A DNA stretch of 5,402 nt. It comes from Bacteroidota bacterium (GTDB lineage Bacteria; Bacteroidota; Bacteroidia; Flavobacteriales_F; PHOS-HE28). The notes under the pieces are model-generated. The model was not told the origin of the DNA and did no database searches. It worked only from the letters and a program-made list of their open reading frames with translations. Made by a program: the position numbers and the translations under genes. This document shows, piece after piece, positions 1-5,402 of this stretch. The stretch's first letter is position 1, and each line of letters begins with the position of its first letter. The DNA is taken from NCBI GenBank assembly GCA_963169595.1, contig CAUJFM010000285.1, positions 1 to 5,402 on the forward strand, written 5' to 3'.

Positions 1-489
1 GCACCCGGCCGCAGTTCCATGACCATGGTGGAACGCCTGGCCAAAGGCACCCGCTTCCACCCGCCCGGCTCCAACGCGGTGGTCGACGCCCGCGACGTGG
101 CCTCGGCCATGGTGGTGCTGATGGACCGCGGAGGCACCGGCGAGCGCTACATCCTGGTGGGTGAGAACCTCGACTACAAGCGGCTGTTCACCCTGCTGGC
201 GAACGCGTTCGGCCATCCGGCACCCACCATCGCGCTTCCCGCCTGGCCCCTGCAGCTGGCCTGGCGCGCGGAGCGGCTGCGCACCCTGCTCTTCGGTGGA
301 CGACCGTTCGTGACGCGCCACACGGTGCGCTCAGCGCTGGTGCACCGACGCTATGACAACCGCAAGGCGCTGTCCGTCCCCGGCATCCGGTTCCGCACGA
401 CCGAAGAGGCGGTGGCGAACGTGGCCGCCTACGTCAAGGCGCAGCAGGGGCGGCCATCCGCTGGTCCTTCCGCCGACCCAGCTCGGTGA
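1..489 (+). CDS. NAD-dependent epimerase/dehydratase family protein (extended SDR), 5'-truncated
   Basis: This is the C-terminal part of an extended short-chain dehydrogenase/reductase, most like the epimerase/dihydroflavonol-reductase type. The frame is open from base 1, giving 162 visible residues, so the ATG at 19 is internal rather than the start. The visible part begins APGRSSM, matching the 'PG' turn after the Rossmann core. It continues with VVDARDVASAM (about residues 28-38), the conserved segment where substrate-binding residues meet the D-V-A helix, then GERYILVGE and a helical C-terminal region, as in this family. The nucleotide-binding GxxGxxG and catalytic YxxxK lie off the left edge, so activity and substrate cannot be judged. 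The last 17 or so residues (KAQQGRPSAGPSADPAR) are a low-complexity tail that overlaps the convergent lipoprotein gene by 56 bp. The family call is firm; the exact reaction is unknown. Confidence 0.85.
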   Translation, partial: APGRSSMTMVERLAKGTRFHPPGSNAVVDARDVASAMVVLMDRGGTGERYILVGENLDYKRLFTLLANAFGHPAPTIALPAWPLQLAWRAERLRTLLFGGRPFVTRHTVRSALVHRRYDNRKALSVPGIRFRTTEEAVANVAAYVKAQQGRPSAGPSADPAR

Positions 490-790
490 TGACCTCCTCG
501 TAGATGGCCTTCAGTACGGCCGGGTCCTGTGCATAGTATTCGAAGCTGGCCACGAACTGCTCCTTCGTCACACCGTTGTTCCGGAATGCCTCCTCGTAGT
601 ACTCCGCCATGGGGACCTGGTCGCGTGGTTGCACAACGAGCTCATGGTTCATGCGCGCCTCGATCAGCTGCATGTCGGTGAGCACGGCCGTGAACTTCGT
701 GCGGTCCAGCACATCCGCCGGGACCGTGGACGGCCGGTCACAGGCCGAGAACATCGCCACCAGAAGGAACACGATCGCGCGCATGCTCAT
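434..790 (-). CDS. DUF4296 family lipoprotein
   Basis: This encodes a 118-residue putative envelope lipoprotein. Residues 1-16 form a short signal peptide with a hydrophobic core (IVFLLVAMF) ending in the lipobox-like FSAC, so lipidation is expected at Cys17. The mature part begins CDRPSTVPADVL and contains FTAVLTDMQLIEARM (about residues 33-47), which I recognise as the conserved core of the DUF4296 family of Bacteroidota. After that it is mostly helical, with FEYYAQDPAVLKAIYEEV near residues 83-100. The molecular function of the family is not known. The start at 790 overlaps the pyrC stop as ATGA; a second Met at codon 3 is an alternative that would barely change the signal peptide. No Shine-Dalgarno sequence is visible, so translation probably depends on coupling to pyrC. 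The C-terminus (MAAPAAP) lies in the 56-bp overlap with the epimerase gene. The length is near normal for the family. Confidence 0.85.
   Translation of the reverse strand: MSMRAIVFLLVAMFSACDRPSTVPADVLDRTKFTAVLTDMQLIEARMNHELVVQPRDQVPMAEYYEEAFRNNGVTKEQFVASFEYYAQDPAVLKAIYEEVITELGRRKDQRMAAPAAP
787..790 (-). promoter_or_regulatory. ATGA stop/start overlap, pyrC to DUF4296 gene
   Basis: The same four-base ATGA arrangement links the pyrC stop to the lipoprotein start, again without a recognisable ribosome binding site. It supports the first of the two possible Met codons as the start and makes this gene translationally dependent on pyrC. Confidence 0.7.
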
Positions 791-2124
791 CGCGCGAAGA
801 GCAGTCGTTCGCCACGCACGGCGGCATCCACCCGTTCCCCATCGAACACCACCTTCCCGTTCACCCAGGTGCGCAGCACACGCGCATGGAAGCGCTGCCC
901 TTCAAAGGGCGACCATCCGCACTTGTACCGCAGGTTGTCCTTGCTCACCGTCCATGGCGCATCGGGATCGACGAGCACCAGATCGGCCTGGTAGCCTTCC
1001 TTCACGTACCCGCGGCGCTCGATGTTGAACATCCGGGCCGGCGCGTGGCACATCTTCTCCACCACCTCCTCAAGGGTGAAGACCCCTTCGCGCACCATCT
1101 CCAGCATGGCCACGAGCGAGTGCTGCACCAAGGGTCCGCCGGATGGGCATTGGCGGTAGGGACGGGCCTTCTCTTCCAAGGTGTGCGGAGCGTGGTCGGT
1201 GGCGATCACATCGATCCGGCTTTCACGCACGGCCCTGCGCACGGCATCGCGGTCCTGGACGGTCTTCACGGCCGGATTCCACTTGATCAGCGCACCCTTG
1301 GTGGCATAGTCCGCATCGGTGAACCACAGGTGGTGCACGCAGGCCTCGGCCGTGATGCGCTTGCCTTCCAACGGACCGGGCTCGAACATCTCCAGTTCAC
1401 GCGCGGTGCTGATGTGCAGCACATGCAGCCGGGTGCCGTAATGCCGGGCGCGCTCCACAGCGGCGCTGCTGGATCTGTAGCAGGCCTCCGCGCTGCGGAT
1501 GAGCGGATGCTCGGACATGGGGATGTCCTCCCCGTACTTCGCCACCGCCTTCGTCAGTTCCGCCTTGATCGTGGGGTCGTCCTCCGCGTGGATGGCCAGG
1601 AGCATGTGGGCCCTCTTGAAGACCTCATCCAGCACCTGCTCATCGTTGATCACCATGTCACCCGTGCTGCTGCCGAGGAAGGCCTTCAGTCCGCAGACGG
1701 TGCGGGGATCGGTCCGGAGCACCTCATCGAGGTTGGTGTTGCCCACCCCCATGTAGAACGAGTAGTTGGCCACACTGCAGGCGGCCGCGCGGTCATACTT
1801 GTCCTGCAAGAGCTGCTGCGTGAGGGCTTGGGGCTCGGTGTTCGGCATCTCCATGTAGCTGGTGATGCCACCGGCCACTGCTGCGGCACTGGCGCTGGCG
1901 ATGTCGTCCTTGTGCGTGAGCCCGGGCTCCCGGAAATGCACCTGATCGTCGATCACACCGGGAAGCAACAGCCTTCCCTTCGCATCAAGCTCGCTGGCAC
2001 CACGCACTTCACCCATGCCCTGCGTGGAGACCTGTTCGATGATGCCATCGCGGAGGAGCACATCCGCCACCTGGACACGGCCCTCGTTCACCACGCGGGC
2101 CTCACGGATCAATTGAGCGTTCAT
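787..2124 (-). CDS. pyrC: Dihydroorotase (class I type, Bacteroidota subtype)
   Basis: This amidohydrolase interconverts N-carbamoyl-L-aspartate and L-dihydroorotate, the third step of de novo pyrimidine synthesis, in the cytoplasm. It has 445 residues, a full-length family member. An N-terminal beta-sandwich segment leads into PGVIDDQVHFREPG (residues 55-68), which carries the metal and substrate residues His63 and Arg65. Then come GGITSYMEMPNT (85-96), GLKAFLGSS (145-153), AIHAED (177-182), LHVLHIS (233-239) and IATDHAPH (307-314), which hold the remaining metal ligands and the catalytic Asp310. SGGPLVQHSL (328-337) and GYQADLVLVD (377-386) are also typical. One oddity is that the first His of the usual HxH pair is Gln61. 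I recall the same DDQVHF motif in other Bacteroidota dihydroorotases, including Porphyromonas gingivalis, so it is probably a subgroup trait and not decay. ATGA overlaps at both ends tie the gene to the glycosyltransferase upstream and the lipoprotein downstream. Confidence 0.95.
   Translation of the reverse strand: MNAQLIREARVVNEGRVQVADVLLRDGIIEQVSTQGMGEVRGASELDAKGRLLLPGVIDDQVHFREPGLTHKDDIASASAAAVAGGITSYMEMPNTEPQALTQQLLQDKYDRAAACSVANYSFYMGVGNTNLDEVLRTDPRTVCGLKAFLGSSTGDMVINDEQVLDEVFKRAHMLLAIHAEDDPTIKAELTKAVAKYGEDIPMSEHPLIRSAEACYRSSSAAVERARHYGTRLHVLHISTARELEMFEPGPLEGKRITAEACVHHLWFTDADYATKGALIKWNPAVKTVQDRDAVRRAVRESRIDVIATDHAPHTLEEKARPYRQCPSGGPLVQHSLVAMLEMVREGVFTLEEVVEKMCHAPARMFNIERRGYVKEGYQADLVLVDPDAPWTVSKDNLRYKCGWSPFEGQRFHARVLRTWVNGKVVFDGERVDAAVRGERLLFAR
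2121..2124 (-). promoter_or_regulatory. ATGA stop/start overlap, GT2 to pyrC
   Basis: The pyrC ATG overlaps the TGA of the GT2 gene by sharing the four bases ATGA. No Shine-Dalgarno sequence precedes it, so terminating ribosomes probably reinitiate here. This decides the pyrC start and puts Met-Asn-Ala-Gln at the N-terminus, which suits the family. Confidence 0.75.
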
Positions 2125-2840
2125 GACCTGTTGATGCGGAAACGCATGTTGAGCACACCGAGAAAGGCCTCATGGAAGATGCCCATGCTCATCTTGCTGC
2201 GGCCCTTGATGCGGTCCACGAAGGTGATGGGCACCTCCGCGATCTTGAAGCCGAGCAACTTCACCCGGTACTTCATCTCGATCTGGAAGGCGTAGCCCAC
2301 GAAACGCACCTCATCGAGGGGCAGGGCCTCGAGCACGCGCCGCCGGTAGCAGACGAAGCCTGCCGTGGTATCGCGCACACCCAGCCACAGCACGGTGCGC
2401 ACATAGAGCGAGGCGCAATAGCTCATCAGCACCCGGTCCCACGACCAATCCTTGACCTGCCCCCCCTTCACGTAACGCGAACCCACGCTCATGTCGGCCC
2501 CACCCACCGCACAGGCCTCGTACAACCTGACGAGGTCCTTGGGGTCGTGGGAGAAGTCCGCGTCCATCTCGAAGATGAACTCGTAGCCGTTGGCCAGGGC
2601 CCATTTGAAGCCGGCTATGTACGCGGTGCCGAGGCCCTGCTTGCCCGCCCGCTGCAACAGGTGCAAGCGACCGGGCCATTGGGCCTGCAGCTCCTTCACG
2701 ATGTCCGCGGTACCATCGGGGGAATTGTCATCCACCACCAGCACGTGGAAATCCGGCCGCAGACCGAACACATGCGTGAGGATCTCGCGGATGTTCTCCC
2801 GCTCATCGTACGTGGGGATGATGACAAGGCGTTCTGGCAC
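2121..2840 (-). CDS. Polyprenol monophosphomannose synthase (GT2, DPM1-like)
   Basis: This glycosyltransferase family 2 enzyme is expected to move a sugar, usually mannose from GDP-mannose, onto a polyprenyl phosphate at the inner face of the cytoplasmic membrane. The product is a lipid-linked donor for glycans or protein O-glycosylation. It has 239 residues, matching the short DPM1-like form. The N-terminus LVIIPTYDERENI (5-17) opens the GT-A fold. VVDDNSPDGTAD (35-46) holds the nucleotide-binding Asp pair, EMDADFSHDP (91-100) the metal-binding DxD, and GSRYVKGG (120-127) and DRIKGRSKMSMG (209-220) the acceptor side. No C-terminal transmembrane segments are present, so it is probably peripheral. 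The start is GTG at 2840: it puts LVIIPTY at the usual distance from the N-terminus, and no ATG lies just upstream. It is the first gene of the ATGA-coupled trio, 45 bp after the surface-protein gene. The sugar and acceptor specificity are inferred from the family. Confidence 0.9.
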   Translation of the reverse strand: MPERLVIIPTYDERENIREILTHVFGLRPDFHVLVVDDNSPDGTADIVKELQAQWPGRLHLLQRAGKQGLGTAYIAGFKWALANGYEFIFEMDADFSHDPKDLVRLYEACAVGGADMSVGSRYVKGGQVKDWSWDRVLMSYCASLYVRTVLWLGVRDTTAGFVCYRRRVLEALPLDEVRFVGYAFQIEMKYRVKLLGFKIAEVPITFVDRIKGRSKMSMGIFHEAFLGVLNMRFRINRS

Positions 2841-2866
2841 GATCGCAGCGCGGGGATGGAGAGGCT

Positions 2867-2874
2867 CAAAGATA
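2867..2874 (-). promoter_or_regulatory. Candidate Bacteroidota -7 promoter box (TATCTTTG)
   Basis: Read on the minus strand, the box is TATCTTTG, an exact match to the Bacteroidota -7 consensus TAnnTTTG. It lies in the only intergenic gap on this strand, 26 bases before the GTG start of the GT2 gene, which would leave a leader of roughly 20 bases. The -33 element expected about 20 bases upstream is poor: only a CTGG-like stretch overlaps the end of the surface-protein gene. It would drive the GT2-pyrC-DUF4296 operon. Confidence 0.55.
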
Positions 2875-2885
2875 GCCGGAGCCGG

Positions 2886-5402
2886 TCAGCGCACCAGGCT
2901 CACATGGCCGAGGCGCTCGATGCGCGCACCCGAATAGGCATCCTTGGTGACCAGCTTCCACACGTACACGTCCACCGGAAGCTCGGTGCCATCCGGTGAC
3001 TGGCCGTTCCAGCGAGCTGTGGGATCGGTGGTACTGAACACCTCCAGTCCCCACCTGTCGAAGACCATGAAGCTGTAGAAGCGTGGATCGATGCCCAACA
3101 GCACGGGACCGAAGGTCTCGTTGATGTCGTCGTCATTGGGCGTGAAGCTGTTGGGGACGAAGACGCCCAGGCCGTCCTCCACCTCGATCACGCGGCACAG
3201 GGAGTCAGCGCAGTTCGGTGAAGCGATGGCCGCCAGACAGACCACGTAGCTATTGCCGAGCTCGGCGGGGAACATGTACCGCAGGTCCCCCTCCGTGGAG
3301 ACCTCTGCGCCATCCACGGACCAGGAGTATCCCACTGCCCCACTGGAGGTGTTGTGGAAGAAGACCTCCGGATCGAGCGTGTTGATCTGCGCGGGCAGCG
3401 GATCGAACTGCGCGGTCGGTTGCGCGTAGACCGTCACCAGGTCCTCCAACGTGAGGGTGTCCGCACCGCATCCATTGCCCGCATCCACGATCAAGGTCAC
3501 ATCGTAGCTGCCCGGCAGCTCATAGACGGCCGTGACCGGGGCACAGTCCTCCACCACCTGCCCGTTGCCCAGGATCCATGTGCAGTTCCCGGGGCCGGTG
3601 TATGCATGAGCCAGCACCACGGTGGCCGGGGCGCAGGACCCATTGCTGAGCACCTGGATGTCGGCCACGGGTGGTGGCACCACCGTGACCACCACCTCGG
3701 CGGTAACCGGTCCGCAGGGCGCGACACCCTGAACGGTGTACACGTAGATGCCCGGGGCATCCACCGAAGGATCGAACGCGGCATCGACCTGTTGGCCATC
3801 CGGACCGGTCCATGACCCGGTTGGCTGCGGGGTTCCGCCCAAATGCGCAAAGAGGTCCACCGGTGCATCCTGGGCGCAGAGGGTGATGGCCCCATCGCTG
3901 CCCGCATCGGGTGCCGTGGTCACCATCACTGTTACCTGTGCTTGGTCCGAGCCGCACGGCACCGGTCCTGTAACAGTGTAGACATATACGCCCGGCTGAC
4001 CGCTAGTCGGGTCGAACAGCCCATTGAAGGTGGCACCCGAGGGGGCGCTCCAGGTGCCGTTCTGCTGTGGCGTACCGCCCAACACCTGGAACAGTTCCAC
4101 CACCGCATCGTTCGAGCAATAGGTCGCCTCCCCGTCATCACCCGCGAACGGCTCGGGATTGATCACCACATCGACGGTGGCCGTCGCATTGGGACAGGGC
4201 GCGGTGCCGAGCACGGTATAGACATACGGGCCTGCGGGATCCACGGCAGGATCGACGACCGTACCGTGCGGCGCACCGGAAGGATCGGTCCAGGTCCCAC
4301 CCGCATCCAAGGTCCCGCCGAGCCCATCGAACAAGGACGTGATCGGCGAACTGGCACACAGGGTAAGGGAGCCATCGCTACCTGCCAGCGGCGCCAGCAC
4401 CACCGTGATCTGGAGGGTGGAGGCGTCCGAAGGACATATCGCGGCACCGGTCACGGTATAGGTGAACTGCCCGCCGGCCTGCACCGCAGGATCGAACACG
4501 TCCGCGACCTGCAGACCGCTGGCATCGGTCCAGATACCCACAGCCGATGGTGTGCCACCCAACCCACTGATGAGGCTGAACGTTCCCCCGGAACTGCACA
4601 GCGTGATGGAGCCATCATCACCAGCATCGGGAGCGCTCTCCACCGTAACATCCACAACGGCGGTCTCTGTCGGGCACGCGCCCCCGTCGATCGAATAGGT
4701 GAACGGTCCTGAGGTGCTGGCGGCCGGGTCGAAGAAGCCGCTCACGGTCACGCCTGCCGCATCGGTCCATGTACCACCTGTCTGGGGCGTGCCGCCCAAT
4801 TGCGCGAACAGATCAACCACTCCTGAGGTCGAGCAGACCGTGACCGCCGCATCCTGGCCTGCATCCGGTACGGTCGTTCCGGTCACGGTGACCACAGCGC
4901 TCGCATCCGCACAAGGCGCCGTGCCTGTAACGGTGTAGGTGTAGGCACCCGGTGTCATCGTCGATGGGTCGTACTGCCCTCCCACCACGGCACTTGGGCC
5001 GCTCCATGCACCACCGGCCTGGGGCGTGCCACCCAGCTGCGCGAACAGGTCGACCGCCGCACCGCTCTCGCACACCGTCACTGAACCATCGCTGCCGGCG
5101 TTCGCGCCGGTGCTCTCCGTCACCGTGACCGTGGCAATCGCGTTCGTGCAGGGGGCGATGCCAAGGACCGTGTAGGTGTAGGCACCCGGCGTCATCGTGG
5201 CCGGGTCGTACTGGCCAGCCACCACCGCGCTCGGGCCGCTCCACGCACCACCCGCTTGGGGCGTACCGCCCAGCTGCGCGAACAGGTCGATGGCCGAACC
5301 GCTCTCGCAGAGGGTCACTGATCCATCGCTGCCTGCGTTCGCGCCAGTGCTCTCGGTGACCGTGACCGTGGCAATCGCGTTCGTGCAGGGGGCGATGCCA
5401 AG
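2886..5402 (-). CDS. Giant repetitive surface protein with PKD-like domains and T9SS type B sorting domain, 5'-truncated
   Basis: The frame is open to the right edge, so the true start and signal peptide are outside the window; 838 residues are visible. The GTG at 5318-5316 is an internal Val codon. In order, the protein has 28 residues ending a repeat unit, seven further units of a 79-80-residue domain (residues 29-578), two PKD-like domains (about 579-661 and 662-742), and a terminal domain (747-838) of the gliding motility-associated C-terminal kind. That last domain is recognised by T9SS, so the protein should be exported across the outer membrane and displayed or released at the cell surface. 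An adhesin, matrix or gliding-related role is inferred from architecture only; no enzymatic domain is visible. The protein is rich in Gly, Ala, Thr, Val and Asp, with very few Lys, as expected for an extracellular repeat stalk. No PorP/SprF-like partner gene follows it. Confidence 0.9.
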   Translation of the reverse strand, partial: LGIAPCTNAIATVTVTESTGANAGSDGSVTLCESGSAIDLFAQLGGTPQAGGAWSGPSAVVAGQYDPATMTPGAYTYTVLGIAPCTNAIATVTVTESTGANAGSDGSVTVCESGAAVDLFAQLGGTPQAGGAWSGPSAVVGGQYDPSTMTPGAYTYTVTGTAPCADASAVVTVTGTTVPDAGQDAAVTVCSTSGVVDLFAQLGGTPQTGGTWTDAAGVTVSGFFDPAASTSGPFTYSIDGGACPTETAVVDVTVESAPDAGDDGSITLCSSGGTFSLISGLGGTPSAVGIWTDASGLQVADVFDPAVQAGGQFTYTVTGAAICPSDASTLQITVVLAPLAGSDGSLTLCASSPITSLFDGLGGTLDAGGTWTDPSGAPHGTVVDPAVDPAGPYVYTVLGTAPCPNATATVDVVINPEPFAGDDGEATYCSNDAVVELFQVLGGTPQQNGTWSAPSGATFNGLFDPTSGQPGVYVYTVTGPVPCGSDQAQVTVMVTTAPDAGSDGAITLCAQDAPVDLFAHLGGTPQPTGSWTGPDGQQVDAAFDPSVDAPGIYVYTVQGVAPCGPVTAEVVVTVVPPPVADIQVLSNGSCAPATVVLAHAYTGPGNCTWILGNGQVVEDCAPVTAVYELPGSYDVTLIVDAGNGCGADTLTLEDLVTVYAQPTAQFDPLPAQINTLDPEVFFHNTSSGAVGYSWSVDGAEVSTEGDLRYMFPAELGNSYVVCLAAIASPNCADSLCRVIEVEDGLGVFVPNSFTPNDDDINETFGPVLLGIDPRFYSFMVFDRWGLEVFSTTDPTARWNGQSPDGTELPVDVYVWKLVTKDAYSGARIERLGHVSLVR
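2889..3164 (-). other. T9SS type B sorting domain (gliding motility-associated C-terminal domain)
   Basis: The last 92 residues start VFVPNSFTPNDDDINETF, close to the family hallmark (V-P-N-x-F-T-P-N-G-D-G-x-N-D-x-F). They continue with FYSFMVFDRWGLEVF, RWNGQSPDGTELPVDVYVW and end GHVSLVR; the DRWG, WNG and P-x-x-VYVW elements are all diagnostic. In this family the domain directs secretion through the type 9 system and attachment at the surface. The usual GDG turn is DDD here and ND is NE, both acidic-preserving variants that look harmless. Its intactness shows the 3' end of the gene is complete. Confidence 0.92.
3177..3668 (-). other. Two PKD-like domains within the surface protein
   Basis: The first domain (3668-3420) contains CTWILGNGQ, resembling the PKD 'WxFGDG' turn, and PGSYDVTLIVDAGNGC, the typical 'pGxYxVtLtv' end strand. 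It carries four cysteines (in NGSCAP, GNCTW, EDCAP and NGCGAD), which could form two disulfides. The second (3419-3177) contains VFFHNTSSGAVGYSWSVDG and a weaker end strand (NSYVVCLAAIA), with three cysteines near its end. Such domains commonly sit just before the sorting domain in Bacteroidota surface proteins and act as spacers or adhesive modules. The assignment rests on motif resemblance, and the second domain is the weaker of the two. Confidence 0.65.
3669..5402 (-). repeat. Tandem array of 237-240 bp coding repeats (79-80 aa, two-Cys domain)
   Basis: Units, named in reading order: R0 (partial) 5402-5319, R1 5318-5082, R2 5081-4845, R3 4844-4608, R4 4607-4368, R5 4367-4128, R6 4127-3888, R7 3887-3669. 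R1-R3 have 79 codons and R4-R6 have 80; R7 runs directly into the PKD-like region. Each unit follows the same plan: xTxC, about 6-7 residues later DLFAxLGGTPQ, then GxWT or GxWS, FDP or YDP, GxYxYTVxG, (P/A/I)C, an AxVxVTV strand and a linker like DAGSDGS. The two cysteines occur in all seven full units, about 53 residues apart. The pattern of alternating strands suggests an Ig-like beta-sandwich. I do not recognise a named family with certainty. Unit borders are my choice of phase. Confidence 0.93.

Noticed and set aside
19..21. ATG as the start of the epimerase gene
   Set aside because: The six codons before it are open and fit the family (APGRSS), and the remaining protein lacks the Rossmann core, so the gene begins outside the window.
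886..2295. Long open frame on the plus strand (469 codons) opposite pyrC and the GT2 gene
   Set aside because: Its translation is His/Gly/Leu-rich with no recognisable domain, and it lies antisense to two clear enzyme genes. High GC content makes such open antisense frames common.
2876..2885. Small palindrome ccggagccgg after the surface-protein stop codon as a terminator
   Set aside because: The stem is only four pairs with a two-base loop and no T-run follows on the minus strand, so it cannot be supported as an intrinsic terminator.
3843..4712. Long plus-strand open frame (289 codons) across the repeat array
   Set aside because: It is a shadow of the repetitive surface-protein gene. The translation is Arg/Gly/His-rich, without domain motifs, and echoes the repeat period of the other strand.
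5316..5318. GTG as the start of the surface protein
   Set aside because: The frame continues upstream to the window edge and encodes the end of another repeat unit, so this is an internal Val codon.
3669..5402. Regular direct repeats as a possible CRISPR array or non-coding satellite
   Set aside because: The period is 237-240 bases, always a multiple of three, the frame stays open throughout, and there is no short-repeat/spacer alternation. It is a protein domain array.

Overview
The window is GC-rich, densely coding DNA that looks like a high-GC member of the Bacteroidota, probably an uncultured Flavobacteriales-like lineage. The evidence is a type 9 secretion (T9SS) type B sorting domain of the gliding-motility-associated C-terminal kind, a DUF4296-type lipoprotein, a dihydroorotase of the Bacteroidota subtype (DDQVHF motif), a TAnnTTTG-type -7 promoter box, and no Shine-Dalgarno sequences. 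The lineage call is inferred from protein families; no rRNA or other phylogenetic marker is present.

Layout. At the left edge, on the plus strand (1-489), is the 3' part of an extended short-chain dehydrogenase/NAD-dependent epimerase gene. Everything else is on the minus strand and is transcribed from right to left. A very long repetitive cell-surface protein enters from the right edge (5402 down to 2886) and is truncated at its 5' end. After a 45-bp gap come three genes joined by 4-bp ATGA stop/start overlaps: a polyprenol-phosphate mannosyltransferase-type GT2 enzyme (2840-2121), dihydroorotase PyrC (2124-787) and a small DUF4296 lipoprotein (790-434). The lipoprotein gene converges on the epimerase gene, and their 3' ends overlap by 56 bp.

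The genes together. The GT2-pyrC-DUF4296 trio is almost certainly one translationally coupled operon. It is probably driven by a promoter in the 45-bp gap, although read-through from the surface-protein gene is possible. Biochemically it mixes lipid-linked sugar donor synthesis, de novo pyrimidine synthesis and an envelope lipoprotein, and no single pathway links all three. From memory, similar gene orders recur in Bacteroidota.

The most notable element is the surface protein. It has at least seven full units, and part of an eighth, of a 79-80-residue domain with two conserved cysteines. These are followed by two PKD-like domains and the T9SS sorting domain. The units nearest the N-terminus are nearly identical and those nearer the C-terminus have diverged, so the array appears to be expanding or homogenising at its N-terminal side. 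I see no mobile element, CRISPR array, RNA gene, defence system or toxin system, and no convincing previously undescribed system.
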